DNA from: Arion vulgaris | Taxonomy: Eukaryota; Mollusca; Gastropoda; Stylommatophora; Arionidae | Assembly (NCBI GenBank): GCA_020796225.1 | Contig: CM036764.1 | Coordinates: 28,435,450 to 28,499,449 of the forward strand | Length of the DNA: 64,000 bases | Direction of reading: 5' to 3' | Part shown: positions 22,817 to 35,249 of the stretch, piece after piece | Layout: each line of letters starts with the position of its first letter | Position numbering within the stretch: position 1 is the first letter of the stretch | Notes under the pieces: model-generated | Databases searched by the model: none | Seen by the model: the letters and a program-made list of their open reading frames with translations, nothing else | Told to the model about the DNA's origin: nothing | Translations under genes and position numbers: made by a program

Positions 22817-24365
22817 TTTTGTTCTGTCCTTCACTTCTAGAACTCTCTTGAAGATTCCGCAGTGACCCTTGAGAAGAATACATGTCCGAAAAGTTTCGGG
22901 TTGAACCCTGTGAAGACCGACTGTCTTGTGGCCTGACATAAGTAGCTTCTGGTCTGTGCTGTTGCTTGATTATCTGATGTTGTTGGTCACGGTACATACT
23001 GTGAGCTCTAGAAGAGCTGGAATGAGATGTATAACTATCACTCCTGTTGTGATGCGGTGGTGTTGGATTATGTGTCATGGTACTACTGCTGTGAGAAAAT
23101 CGAGAGCTCTGTGGCTCTGTATGTGGATCACACAATGATTGTGAGGTCTGAGCGCCCACACATGCATGATTGTCTCCACTTCGTGACATAGATCGTACAG
23201 CTGCATTCTGGACCCCAGAACTACTTCCTTCAGAATGTTGAATGTCCGCACTGCTAATTTTTTTATACACACCTGGAGACTGGGCTTCATTTCTGCGTGT
23301 TAATCCTGTGAAATTGGGGTTTGTTCTGGGAAATGACAGTTTTGATTTCCTTGACATGGCCACAGACGGCTGTGAAGTTGGACTCACTTTGCCTGGTTGG
23401 CTAAAGCTGTCTTGGCTAAGCACTAGATAGTCTTCTTTACCACGCATATCAGGACTATACAGGCGCTCATGGCTGGGAACTGCATCAGAGCATGTGCTAT
23501 CTGTTCTTGTGTACACTACTGACATAAGTCCACTGTCTATAGAGTATTGACTGCTACTATCATCCGAGATAGAGCCTTTTCTGTAAGGATTCTCATTATA
23601 GATAGGGGCTATTCCTTGCCTAATTTCAGTAAGACTTTCTTTTCTAAGTTCTCCTGGATATTTAACAAAAGAATGACCTGTGTTGGGATCGGGTACAATG
23701 GTTGTGGATGGTGAGCCTCTTAAATCATGAAAACTGGTTTGCTGATAAGAGTCTGGGAACACCTGAGGGTGTTGGTAGCAGTTGAGCTGGTTGGGTCCCT
23801 GGTCGCTTGTGAATAGACTGTGCTGAGATTCGGACATGCCCTTACCTGGGTGAGTAATAACACCCTCAGTTAAGCTGGCTTGTCGATGGTGGTGGTGATA
23901 AGGATGGCGGCTGTGATGTAGATGCTGTTGCTGAAAATGAGGATCTGAAGGAGCATGTACTATCTGTCTTGGACGACCCATGTCAAAACTTGCCTGACGA
24001 TGAAAGTTGTTTCCATCATGGCCCGACCTTTGTTGCTGTACTGGGCTGTTATACCATCGTGCACTACCTCCACCAGTAACATTTGTTTGTCCTCCCAGGT
24101 CACTATTAGCACTGCTTGCTATATGAAGACCATGTGATCGCAGTGTCTGAGGTGAGTCTATGATAGTTCGCTGAGGCATATCAAAGGAATCCTGCCTCAT
24201 GAGATTCCGGTTAACAACTGTAAAGGGCACCTGTTCACTGTAGAGTTCTGATGCTGATGTCTGGCTGCTTCTACATTCTTTTTCTTCATTGACTGCACTG
24301 CTATCTCCATTCTCATGATGACCAGTACTAATGTATGGGGCTGTCTCATGGCACTGGTATCGTTG
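22817..24365 (-). CDS. ARHGAP39: ARHGAP39 window exon 4: giant low-complexity linker exon
   Basis: 1,549 bp, 516 codons plus 1 nt (residues 131-647); acceptor CTTTTTGCAG, donor AAAA|GTAAGT, phase 0 in and 1 out. The peptide is rich in Ser, His, Gln, Pro and Arg without recognisable folds; a His/Gln-rich run (QQQHLHHSRHPYHHHH) lies about a quarter of the way in. Three near-copies of an Arg-Gln-x-Ser motif occur: LMRQDSFDM, FHRQASFDM and HRQASLTEG. They look like basophilic kinase (PKA/AMPK type) or 14-3-3 sites. Near the C-terminal end are RNFSDMYSSQGSLRN and SSRSEGQNKS. Vertebrate orthologues have a similarly long, poorly conserved, Ser/Pro-rich region here. Coding is supported by open frame over 1.5 kb and clean splice sites. 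Confidence 0.93.
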
Positions 24366-24439
24366 CTGCAAAAAGAAGGAGAAAAATACAAGTGATCTAG
24401 GATGGCTATTAATGTAAAGATAAATTATTATTCATTAAT

Positions 24440-24755
24440 ATTAGCAAAAAGTTCTTCATACAGCATGTACTTTACACAGCACCACTCTCATCTCAACACA
24501 CCTAAAAGACTCTCAATCTATAGCCAGTTCTCCTGCTTCCTCCATTATTGTTATCAAGGTTTCCTTAATGTCCTGTTGCCACTATCATCTTAGTCATTCC
24601 CTGTCGCATATTCCAGAAACCATGCTCTCCATTATTGGACTCCTTAAGCCACTGTGACATTTAATGTGACCAAAATATTTCAGTTTTCAAGACATGGTAT
24701 GTTTACAAGCCAATGTTCCTCAATGGTCAGGTCTTGTAGGTTGTCTAGAGTTTTC
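24440..24755 (-). mobile_element. LINE ORF 3'-end fragment
   Basis: Same pattern as 8,010-8,300 (ATTTAATGTGACCAAAATATTT; CATTATTGGACTCC), antisense to the ARHGAP39 intron direction only in the sense of shared strand; degraded, no open frame. Confidence 0.5.
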
Positions 24756-25966
24756 TGCATCTTTGTCTAATGTGTTGTGAGAATTTTTCTACATCTATGT
24801 CTAATGTGTTGTTACAATTTTTCTACATCTTTGTCTAATGTGTTGTGAGAATTTGTCTACATCTTTGTCTAATGTGTTGTGAGAATTTGTCTACATCTTT
24901 GTCTAATGTGTTGTGAGAATTTGTCTACATCTTTGTCTAATGTGTTGTGAGAATTTGTCTACATCTTTGTCTAATGTGTTGTGAGAATTTGTCAACATCT
25001 TTGTCTAATGTGTTGTGAGAATTTTTCTACATCTTTGTTCAATGTGTTGTTACAATTTTTCTATATCTTTGTTCAATGTGTTGTGACAATTTTTCTACAT
25101 CTTTGTTCAATGTGTTGTGACAATTTTTCTATATCTTTGTTCAATGTTGTGACAATTTTTCTATATCTTTGTTCAATGTTGTGACAATTTTTCTATATCT
25201 TTGTTCAATGTTGTGAGAATTTGTCTACATCTTTGTCCAATGTGTTGTGACAATTTTTCTATATCTTTGTTCAATGTGTTGTGAGAATTTTTCAACATCT
25301 ATGTCCAATGTGTTGTGAGAATTTTTCTACATCTTTGTTCAATGTGTTGTTACAATTTTTCTATATCTTTGTTCAATGTGTTGTGACAATTTTTCTACAT
25401 CTTTGTTCAATGTGTTGTGACAATTTTTCTATATCTTTGTTCAATGTGTTGTGACAATTTTTCTATATCTTTGTTCAATGTGTTGTGACAATTTTTCTAC
25501 ATCTTTGTTCAATGTGTTGTGACAATTTTTCTATATCTTTGTTCAATGTTGTGACAATTTTTCTATATCTTTGTTCAATGTTGTGACAATTTTTCTATAT
25601 CTTTGTTCAATGTTGTGAGAATTTTTCTACATCTTTGTTCAATGTGTTGTGACAATTTTTCTATATCTTTGTTCAATGTTGTGACAATTTTTCTATATCT
25701 TTGTTCAATGTTGTGACAATTTTTCTATATCTTTGTTCAATGTTGTGACAATTTTTCTATATCTTTGTTCAATGTGTTGTGAGAATTTTTCTACATCTTT
25801 GTTCAATGTGTTGTGAGAATTTTTCTACATCTTTGTTTAATGTGTTGTGAGAATTTTTCTGCATATTTGTTCAATGTGTTGTTACAATTTTTCTATATCT
25901 TTGTTCAATGTTGTGACAATTTTTCTGCATCTTTGTTCAATGTGTTCTGAGAATTTTTCTCAATTT
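24756..25966. repeat. 32/34-bp minisatellite, about 36 copies
   Basis: Unit TTTGTTCAATGTGTTGTGAC followed by AATTTTTCTATATC (34 bp), with a 32-bp variant lacking one TG, and a variant using GTCTAATG and GAGAATTTGTCTACATC at the left end. About 1.2 kb. The two length classes are interleaved in blocks, which suggests expansion of multi-unit segments. Intron between exons 3 and 4. Confidence 0.95.
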
Positions 25967-26880
25967 TCGTCTCTAAAGCTTGTGTAATGGTCCATGATTC
26001 ACATCTATGTATGTGTTCCAACAGAAAATTGCATGTCCTCAGAAGTTTACCTTGGTTCCTTGTTTGCGTTATGTCATACATTCTTCACACTAACTACCTT
26101 TTAAATTGTTATGACCAGCCTCCTCCTGATTTCTTATCTACAATCTCTATTATTCTTAATACAAATGCTGTTCTGAGTGGCTGAAAAGTGATCAATAAAG
26201 ATAAAGAGTGTTGGACATTCAATGCAAGAGTTAAACGAAAAATGTAAGAGATTGCCAGGTCAGGCAGATGCAAGCATTTCATTAGGCCTAAATTTTTCTG
26301 GTGCGTGTCTTACATGAACTATGGTAGATTTCCATGAACCAGGATGCAGCATATTCACGCCCTTAGCAAAAACTAAACAGATCACAATGAGTAGTCAATT
26401 TCTTTGATAAGAACAAATGCAAAGAAGAAGAAAGATTGTTGTTCATTACAAAACCAAAATATATGAAATTTTAAACCTTTACAATTTCTTCCTTATTGAT
26501 GCCAATTTCTTCCTTATTGATGGCAATTTTGAGATCTTGTTTATTTAGTGGATATAATCTGAGTTACGTTTGTATTTAGAAAAAGGTTCTAGTCTTCACT
26601 GTGATTTTTATAACAGACAAGATCAGCTGTTCTGATCTAGTACACCAATATATTCTGTCATATCTTATGACATAGTCAGGTCATTCATCATCATACCATA
26701 TCTTCAGGCCTGTCACATAGAAACTGCTAAATAGTTTCTGCCTCAGCTCTGCTCTCCAGGTTTTGGTTTCAGATTTTGATAAACTATTGAACACTAACAA
26801 CTGTTGGAAGTTAATGGTCAAAGTTCTGAACTCCTAGTTTCATATGAACATTCATATCTGTGTGATATTATAAGTCTATA

Positions 26881-27166
26881 CAGAATGCAAAAGTAAAGGA
26901 ATCCTTTCATACCTCCAGATATATTGAGTAATACAGTGTTAGGCACGGTGTTAGGCACGTTGACCGTTGTCGGCACACGATGGGTGATATGGTCAACATC
27001 AGGATGGCCACCTTTACTTCGCAGTGCTTTTTCTGGTACCCAATTGAGGTTGGATCGACCTGAGAGCCGTTGTGGTCAGAAAAACATTCCACAGCCACTG
27101 TGGAATTGAACCCGGACCACTAGCCTAAGTAGCGGGTTCACAAACAACTACACTACTGCAGCTCTC
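26881..27166 (-). mobile_element. SINE family A, copy 2, with target-site duplication
   Basis: Flanked by TAAGTCTATA at 26,871-26,880 and 27,167-27,176. About 75-80% similar to 2,528-2,803, with a small internal duplication (GTTAGGCACG twice). Minus-strand head AGAGAGCTGCAGTAGTG. Confidence 0.85.
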
Positions 27167-27293
27167 TAAGTCTATATATGTGAGGCATACATCTAGAGAA
27201 ACTAGTGGTGAAAGAAATCAATATTGCTTGTTGTTATGCATGTTGCTGGTAGATTCTGTGATGGCTATTTTCTGTTTAACTATAAGTAGGCCT

Positions 27294-27317
27294 CTCTCTC
27301 TCTCTCTCTCTCTCTCT
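27294..27317. repeat. (CT)n microsatellite
   Basis: Twelve CT dinucleotides in a row. Confidence 0.9.
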
Positions 27318-27487
27318 AGTGCTTAGTGCAGCAACAAATACACACCATTCTTCTATATTCTTGACAATCCACTGTATTGTGTTTCAGCAATTATTCATTT
27401 ATTTCAATTCCTGTTCTACTTTTCTCTTCCATGCCGTTTTGGGTTTTCTCCACTTTCGTTTCCCCTCTGCTGTTAATTTCAGTGCAG

Positions 27488-27755
27488 TATGTCTTCTTCT
27501 TCTCCTTCTTCTTGAATTCGTTCTTTACAACCAATTTTAATCACTCTTTGTGATATGTTTGATCTTTGCCAAGAACGTGTATACGTTGCACATTGGTTTG
27601 GTAGGCCCCTAAATGCATAGACTTCTATACGTTTAGGACATGTGCATCCGATTTCAGCCAAACCTCCTTAGTCGCCTCTTACGACATGCATGGCAGGTAA
27701 CAGTGGTGCTATTCTTTACACCCCAAATTTGGGCCCCGGTAACCACTCGGGCGGC
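27488..27755 (-). mobile_element. SINE family B, copy 3
   Basis: Nearly full copy; (CTTCTTCTC) tail complement at the left, core TAGTCGCCTCTTACGACATG on the plus strand, head complement GGTAACCACTCGGGC at the right. Confidence 0.8.
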
Positions 27756-28049
27756 AGTATTTGTGACAGAGTTAGTCTCCATGCGTATAACATGTCCCAA
27801 TCTATTTCCATCTTCTCTTTTGGATGATGGTGTTAATAAGTAGGGATATAACTGTGATTGAATCGTGTGCAACAGCGGAAACAGACACAGAGGATGACAC
27901 GTAAATTATGGATCGACGGAATATCCGAGGCACTAAATACTACCTTGAACAAGGCGCATAAAGAGGCTCGCTGGAGTTGTCTTTTTTTCGACATGTTGAC
28001 GAAAGGAAAAAACAAGTATAGATATAGATAGAAACCTCTGAAGACGAAG

Positions 28050-28180
28050 ATGGTACGCCAGTATGGTGAGGAACACTGATAATAAAGAAAGCAAGCCTTC
28101 ATGAAAAAAAATCAGACAAAAGTGTCATACCAGACTATGTCTGAATTCATAGGGGGTGAACATAAGAAAAAGAAGATATA
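28050..28180 (+). mobile_element. Family J repeat (LINE 3' end)
   Basis: ACTATGTCTGAATTCATAGG and a GGTGAACATAAGAAAAAGAA end match the copies at 480 and 21,125. It lies 30 bp from exon 3. Confidence 0.55.
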
Positions 28181-28210
28181 TAGAAATCATGTAGGACAAT
28201 AACATTTTAC

Positions 28211-28363
28211 CTTTCTCAAAACCTTGGGACTTTTCTGCGTGGTTGATGCTGTCTGAATCTGTGTAGAAGAAGCTTTAGATGGCTGCAATGATGAAGCTGG
28301 CATTGGTGATGTTGTTGAGCTTTGTGTTCCTCGAAGTGATGTTCCTCTACCATGGTCTCTCCG
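28211..28363 (-). CDS. ARHGAP39: ARHGAP39 window exon 3: Ser/Thr-rich linker
   Basis: 51 codons, phase 0 at both ends; donor AAG|GTAAAA. The peptide begins RRDHGRGTSLRGTQSSTTSP and ends PKVLRK (residues 80-130). The GRGTSLRGTQSSTTS stretch resembles the GRGSSVSREGSTSSS region that follows WW2 in vertebrate ARHGAP39. The acceptor is CGAAAG at 28,364-28,369, chosen because it alone joins in phase with the previous exon; its pyrimidine tract is modest and another AG lies 19 nt upstream, but using that one gives a frameshift and stop. It is followed by 31 kb of intron on its 5' side. Confidence 0.8.
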
Positions 28364-28499
28364 CTTTCGAAAGATAATGAAACTGAACATGAGATATATA
28401 GAAGTGAGAAGTAGGTAGAGTGTAGCATCTCCAAGCTGCAGGACAGCATTCACTAGCTTCAGGACAGTATGGATAGCCATGGTCAAGCTGCTCATCTTG

Positions 28500-30740
28500 A
28501 CATCATGTCACAAAATATCAACCATAAATTATGTCACCTGTTACACCTAGCTTCTTGTCTCTGACAGCTCAACTTGCTGTTATAATAAACATGTCACTTG
28601 AGGTCAGTTGAGGTCACTTGAGGTCAGACACACAAAATATATATGTCACGTGTCTACATCACCATAGTAACTGTAATATTGTATACATACTATCACAACA
28701 CATTTCTCAAATAAATAACTTCCTTTTTACAGATTTCTTGAATCAACACTTATAATCCGTTTTGTTCCTGTTCGCTTTCCCTAGCCCCTGACAGTCTCCC
28801 CCACTGATTACATGGCATTACTTGTGTTTCTTCTCTGTAGATGTCCTAACTAAATTCTTACTTGCTGATGTAATATTATACACGTCTTTGTTCTTTAACG
28901 CCAATTTACTTAGTATCACCGCAGCCTACCCACGGTTTTCTCCAGATCTGGCCTGACCACCTCAGATTTGTAGATTTCCGTACATCGCCTTCTCTGTAGA
29001 TGAAAGTCTATACAGCGGTCACTGGCACTGAACTGTTATTTCTTGTGAAGTATTCCGTAGAAGTATCCCTCCACATTCGCTTGCGTCTGGTATTGAATAA
29101 CTACTTGTATCCTAACCACAAATATGTTCATACTCAGATGGTGTGTACTTAGAGCAATGTTCTATTATCACTATACCTAGAACTTGAGATGTTTACTTCG
29201 CAGTTAGGACACTTCAACGGCAAGACGTCACAGCTCGTGTCGGGGGATACCAACAGTCGTCGTTGTTGTTAATTTGTTGACAAACATTTCACCTATTAAC
29301 AGAAGGTGTGACGCAGTGTTTAAATAAACAACAACAAAAATTCTACTATGTTTATTTTAGTTATACATTTGGTATATATATGTATATATGCCAATTATGC
29401 TCGAATATAACGAGTACAATACAGCACACAGGCACTGATATACGAAAATATGCACAGCTTCGAAATACAACGATGTTCTAGTTACTACAGTCATCTGAAA
29501 TCTATTAAACATATCATTAGTTCACATCATGAAATCCACTTATTGACCATTTCTTCAACATTTGTTTACGATACAAAAAACTACAAGTTTCTTCCTAACT
29601 ATGCTACTATCTTCTCGAAATGAAAAGCAACATTACATTAAACACAGATTGTATAAAGAGTGCATTTTTTCATTATCGTTACACAACACATTCTTTCCCA
29701 AATGTATATAAACACGACGCTGTCATAAATAAATCGCGTCTAGTCGTGGTAACATATGAATGTAGATACAAGTTAGCTGTAAATGTATTCTACAAAGCTC
29801 CTTCTTTATTCCCGTGTTATTTCCCTACAAACACAGAGCAGCCACTTATTACATTTATAGACTATGTTTAAAATAAGCACAATCTGGTCGTGTTAGTGGT
29901 GTGGGGGATTGTCAGATGAATACAGCTGTAACGCACAAAGTGTAATTGTCAGATGAATACAGCTGTCACGCACAAAGTGTAATTGCATGTTCGTAGACAA
30001 ATGAGCAGACTTATTTAACCTTGTCATTACCGATCAAGTGGACTGCCAAGTACACAACATATTTGCATCAAGTCTCCATGTTACCCTAATATGTTAATGT
30101 AGCCATTAGACACACACAAAATGAAATGAGTAATTCCATTCCTGCTCCGACAAACTTATTTAAGAATTATCTACAGATAAGTATAATATATACAAGAAAA
30201 CACATTATATATCAATATATAGACAAGTGATTGTTTGTAACCCTCTTGTGGAGAAAATGCATATTAAGCCGACCCCAGCTTGTAGCAAAGTAAAGGGATT
30301 ACTGAGTTATGGTGAAATATAGTGTTGGTTATGCCATGGATCGCTCGCTACTTTGGACGTGATGACCTAGTTCAGTGACACGGGCACATAGTGTTCGTGA
30401 TATTTGGCTCACATCACATACAAATCATAAAATTGATTGAAGAGTAATTATAATATAGAGCAAGCGTGCAGATTAAGGCAGTGTGGAGGCTGTCACGAGT
30501 TTGGGGAAGCGAATAACATTTATGTCCACTACGAATGCACTGGGATGCTTACCGGCGCATGTTTCGCAACTTAACCGATGTCAACTAGCACCACAACATG
30601 GATACAATGTTTGGATCCAATTTTTTTTAAAACACAACTGATTATTCAAGAACGAATGCAGAAGGAGAAGAAGTGACACTGACAAGACAACGATAGTCAA
30701 TATGTGTCTCTGGCACTACTATATATGATCTAATAAACCA
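28500..30740. other. Intron sequence without recognised features
   Basis: Start of the 31-kb intron. Apart from a short GAGGTCACTTGAGGTCAG duplication near 28,600-28,635 and a repeated 45-bp block at about 29,910-29,985 (GTCAGATGAATACAGCTGT twice), I see no gene, RNA or known repeat. The open frame at 29,620-29,871 has no recognisable protein features. Confidence 0.4.
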
Positions 30741-30754
30741 ACAGTAATTTACTA

Positions 30755-30915
30755 CTGAGGGACGGATTAGCACAATGCATAAACGTTCGTCTGTCAACTC
30801 GTACACAAGAAGGTTGTGGGTTCAATATCACACTCGATGTTCCACACGTGTGGAAAGGAATTGATCCGCCTACCTCCTGCACATTATGGTCTAGAAATGT
30901 TAAGTAACTTCATTC
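30755..30915 (+). mobile_element. SINE family I, copy 1
   Basis: tRNA-like head with GATTAGCACAATGCATAAACG and B-box GTGGGTTCAATATC, followed by CACACTCGATGTTCCACACG. Inverted copies at 39,640-39,785 and 44,620-44,785 share the GGAATTGAxCC and CTAGAxxxT body. Confidence 0.7.
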
Positions 30916-30947
30916 CCTAAGATCTGAAAAGGTTACAGGGCATTTTC

Positions 30948-31292
30948 GTTAAAGTATACTACAGCTGTCAAACAAATATCAAAGAAATTGACATCATCAG
31001 AACTCAGACTGAAAACGTTAAATTATACTACAGCTGTCAAACAAATATCAAAGAAACTGACATCATCAGAATTCAGACTGAAAACGTTAAATTATACTAC
31101 AGCTGTCAAACAAATATCAAAGAAACTGACATCATCAGAACTCAGACTGAAAACGTTAAATTATACTACAGCTGTCAAACAAATATCAAAGAAACTGACA
31201 TCATCAGAACTCAGACTGAAAACGTTAAAGTATACTACAGCTGTCAAGCAAATATCAAAGACACTGACATCATCAGAACTCAGACTGAAAAC
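30948..31292. repeat. 69-bp tandem repeat, exactly 5 copies
   Basis: Copies start GTTAAA(T/G)TATACTACAGC at 30,948, 31,017, 31,086, 31,155 and 31,224. Differences between copies are only a few bases. 69 is divisible by three, so the array stays open as a repeated 23-residue frame beginning TSSELRLKTLNYTTAVKQIS; no sign that it is a gene. Confidence 0.95.
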
Positions 31293-31709
31293 GTTAAAGT
31301 AAAAAGTTAATCAGTTAAACGGAGAAGATTAATATTATACAACGAAAATGAAGAAGTTGATGACCTAAGCAAATATAAAAATAGTAGAACTTGCTGACAC
31401 CAGTAAAATGACACAACGCAAATGAGATACAAGATAATTAGGTGCTTGTATTGCGTACATCGTTTCGTTAAAATGTCAAATGTACAGGGGTTAAAATCCA
31501 GATACATTTGACTACACCCAGATGAAAATTAGACTTTCTGAGTTATGGGTACTTTCGTAATCACCGTCGGAGCTACTGTACAAGTGCTCCGACGTGGAAT
31601 TTAGCTAGCTGAAAATGAATGACCATCTACGCGCTGGAGGTGCCAAGTACAGTGATGTCGACTCTAAGCAGTTACCCCAGAGTAAACCAAAAGGATAGAG
31701 AAAAGCATT

Positions 31710-31918
31710 CTATTTTTTTTTCCACGATCCAGAAGCACTTGAGCTGAAAGCTCTTCGGCTCGGTGTCATGGACATCGTAACCCTTCGGCTCGGTGCCACG
31801 AACATCGTAAATCTGGGGAACCTGTAGCTTTTCTGCCAGTCCACGGAGTTGAACCCGCACTTACAGAGGACTAGTCACCCGTAGTACAACGCGCTACGAA
31901 CACGCTGGGCACGCGGGC
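31710..31918 (-). mobile_element. SINE family G, copy 1, with target-site duplication
   Basis: Flanked by AAAAGCATT at 31,701-31,709 and 31,919-31,927 (extending with one mismatch). The poly(A) tail is seen as a T run at the left. Body GTAACCCTTCGGCTCGGTGC and head complement TTGAACCCGCAC match the copies at 43,473, 49,830 and 58,149. Confidence 0.9.
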
Positions 31919-32130
31919 AAAAGCATTATATAAGATTGTTAGTACAGCCTGAGAACGCACAGGTTACAACTCAAATAAAATACGTATTTCAGAGAATAAA
32001 ACTTAAATAGAAAAACATGAACAAAAATCCGCTTACACCGGCATCGGTAGAAATATGAGTAAGAAATTTGAAACAATTAAAATAATAATACTAATACGAA
32101 ACAAACACTGAAATAGAAGAGATTGATGAC

Positions 32131-32233
32131 GCACGCACGCACACACAAGCAGGCACAAACAAGCACAGTCACACACAGAGAGAGACAGGGGTAGAGAGAG
32201 AGAGAGACAGAGAGAGAGAGAGAGACAGAGAAT
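32131..32233. repeat. Purine-rich (CA/GA)n microsatellite
   Basis: ACGCACACACA-type run passing into GAGAGAGACAGAGAGAG. Confidence 0.9.
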
Positions 32234-32239
32234 ATGTAT

Positions 32240-33120
32240 CTTAATACTACATCATACAAGAAACTCTCTATGATTTTTTTTTAAATGATTGACCAAAAAA
32301 AATAACAATAAACTTTTAGTTGACCGACAAGGCCTAGTTTGAATTGAGAAAATACAATGTAATTTAGGTTTAGTTTACCTTCAGACAGATTAAGAAGTCC
32401 GAATCAACAGCAATGACTCAGTAAATATATTTTAGAAAGATCACAAGACGTAGATAAAAACAAACAATTGACAATATTGGAGAATTTAAACAACAATAGC
32501 TCACTGTAATCAATGCGACACAGTTGATTCAAAACCGAAAACTACTGCCTCCTACGACACATTGCAATAGTATGGAAAAGAAAATATAAAGTAGAGTAAA
32601 GCGTAACTATGATTACATTACACAGGAAGGCTGTCAAATATGATTCATTTCGTCAGCAATGTGGTACAACCCTAGTGTTATTTATTAATTACTCAGATGC
32701 TTTGATCAACTTATTTTCCAGCTAAGCGGTTACTAATGTGAACATCGTGTGCGTTTTGAGTGCAATGAGAATCCACCCACGTCTATTCAGAGAGAGATGA
32801 CATTTTAAAACTGGAGGGGGGAATAGGGTATTATTTATTTCGCAGCTGTAAGGGTAGACATGAACTCTGCTGTTGCAGGTTCCAAGTCCGAATGAAAATA
32901 GGGACTTATGCGTGAGACCAGCTATCTAACCACAAAGAATTATAATAACTTAAAAAAACTTGCAAGAAATGACACCATACCGGTAAACAGACCAACCAAG
33001 TGGTGTAGGGTGCATTTAGTGCATCAATGACAGTTGCTAATGAAAGTTTCGGAGGCGGCAAGTATTAGTGTTAGATTAAAGAAGATAGACAGGAAACCTT
33101 GAAAAAATGATGAGACCTGG
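32240..33120. other. Intron sequence without recognised features
   Basis: No gene or recognised repeat found; AT-rich with scattered short A runs. Confidence 0.4.
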
Positions 33121-33136
33121 AAATATATTCATGAAA

Positions 33137-33481
33137 GAATGAGGATAAATACTGCGATATACAATAGTAAAAATGCAACAGACGAAATTAAAGCTAAATA
33201 AAAAAGAATGAGGATAAATACTGCGATATACAATAGTAAAAATGCAACAGACGAAATTAAAGCTAAATAAAAAAGAATAAGGATAAATACTGCGATATAC
33301 AATAGTAAAAATGCAACAGACGAAATTAAAGCTAAATAAAAAAGAATAAGGATAAATACTGCGATATACAATAGTAAAAATGCAACAGACGAAATTAAAG
33401 CTAAATAAAAAAGAATGAGGATAAATACTGCGATATACAATAGTAAAAATGCAACAGACGAAATTAAAGCTAAATAAAAAA
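33137..33481. repeat. Second 69-bp tandem repeat, exactly 5 copies
   Basis: Copies start GAAT(A/G)AGGATAAATACTGC at 33,137, 33,206, 33,275, 33,344 and 33,413; near-identical. On the plus strand each unit reads RINTAIYNSKNATDEIKAK then a stop, and the last copy runs into the LINE fragment that follows, so the unit may come from that element's ORF. Length and copy number equal those of the unrelated array at 30,948. Confidence 0.95.
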
Positions 33482-35240
33482 GAATATAGACTAAAAGACA
33501 AGGTTAGAAATGACCTGCTAGAAGAGACAAAAGAGCATATGTGAATCGGCTGGCTGAAGAAGAAAATGCAGCTAAGACTGGAAACAACACAATGCTCTAC
33601 AATACAATAAAACCACTAACTGGAACTTTTATTTGAAAGGACGGCTCAATCAAGAGTAAAGATGGCAAAGTGTTTACATCGGATACCGAGCATAACAAAA
33701 TATGGGCAGAATATTTTTAAGAAATCTTAATCAGAACTGACCTACCAGAACTAATTAACTGTGACGAAGAAGCAAGAAACAACACTCTGCCAATAAAAGA
33801 ACAATTGATAAATGCCACTAAACGTAAAGAGGAAATACGCTCATGACAAACGATAAGGCAGCAGGCAAGGACGACATTACTGCAGAAATGTTGAAAGCAA
33901 CAGACAACAATTAGCCAGGTGCAAGAACTAGTTAATAAAATATTGGAAGAAACAGTTTCAGAACAATATAAGAAGGGACTAATTGTTAATATATCCAAAA
34001 AAAGATATCTCACAGATTGCAACAACTGGTGGGGGATCACCCTATTGTCAGTAATAGCCCAGACATTTTGCAAAATTCTTCTCCATAAAATAAATGAGAA
34101 GCGGCTACAACCATGAGAGAAGAACAAGCTGGTTGAAGCCCTGGGAGGACCCCGTTTAGATGAAATAATTACTCTATGACTTATCGTGGAGAAATTTACT
34201 GAGAAACACCAACCTCCTATTCAAAATGTCGTCAAATACAAAGAAATATGGGCCAAAATAATAAACGCTATCGAAAGCTTGCATGATAGTTCACAGTGCA
34301 GTCCGCACTGACGATGTCAAAGCATCTGGCTTATGGTTGAAACTAGAGTAAAGCAAAGTTGGATGTTGTCTCCGCTAATTTTCGGAGTTGTCATTGACTG
34401 GGTGATGAGAAAATGTTGCAGAGACGAAACCAGCATCGATTGTGTTGAAAAAAGTAAACTGGAAAATTTTGATTTTGCAGATGATATTGTAGATGTTAAG
34501 TAAAAACAGCCACGATATGTAAAGAAAAACAGACAACTTATTATCCATAGCGTCACAAGTTGGACTGCAAATATGATATGATAAGACAAACGTAATGAAG
34601 ACACCTATGATAAGTAATACAGACATCCAAAATGATTTTTTTTTTAAACTACGCATATTTAGGTAGCAACTTTTACTGCAAGGGAGATACCAAACAAAAC
34701 AAAGGAAATTATGAAAGGAATCTTCAAAGCAACATCAGCTTTTAAAAGTCTAAATAAAATATGAAGCTCTAAGTTGTACAGTTTGAAAATAAAATTAACT
34801 ATTTTAAATGTCAATGCTGTCTCAATTATAACATATACCAGAAAGAGTTGGAAAACAACTATAGAAATAGAAAGTACATTGAATGCATTTGAAAATAGAT
34901 GCCTTTTGGAAAAATAATGAACATAAAATAGGACGAATTCAGGACAGGCTATAAAATTGGATAAATATCTGGTCAACAAAGCAAATGCACTAACTACCTA
35001 AGCTATCGCGGCTCTGTCAGCCATATCCTGTACAGAAACAGAAGGATGACAAGAATCCAGTGCAATAACGTAACGATGCACAATAATGTAGCTGATATTA
35101 AGTGCATGACGATGTGTCCATGTTCTTCAAAACTGACCACTGCAGGCAGACCGCAGGAAAAGATTGTGGCAATCACCCATAAGATTGTGGCAGACACCCA
35201 TCACCTATTAATAGAAACTGTATGGCGGGGCTAAAATTCA
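33482..35240 (+). mobile_element. LINE reverse transcriptase, decayed
   Basis: Broken reading frames give KVRNDLLEETKRAYVNRLAE, NTMLYNTIKPLTG, then LTDCNNWWGITLLSVIAQTF (the NWRGITLL block of non-LTR RT), SPLIFGVVIDWVMR and LENFDFADDIVD (catalytic FADD at 34,474-34,485). Many stops and frameshifts. At the 3' end 35,046-35,234 reads MTRIQCNNVTMHNNVADIKC and AGRPQEK. It is in the RTE/CR1-like style; family not assigned. The hydrophobic minus-strand frames here are shadows. Confidence 0.85.
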
Positions 35241-35249
35241 AAAACAGAC

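Noticed and set aside
30948..31292. CRISPR array
   Set aside because: Contiguous 69-bp tandem units with no unique spacers, in an animal gene intron.
33076..33501. Membrane-like repeat protein (SFLFSFNFVCCIFTIVYRS type)
   Set aside because: Antisense of the 69-bp array; hydrophobicity results from A-rich sequence on the other strand.
34317..35197. Series of hydrophobic minus-strand frames resembling a multi-pass receptor
   Set aside because: They are the shadow of a decayed reverse transcriptase on the plus strand; no receptor motifs.
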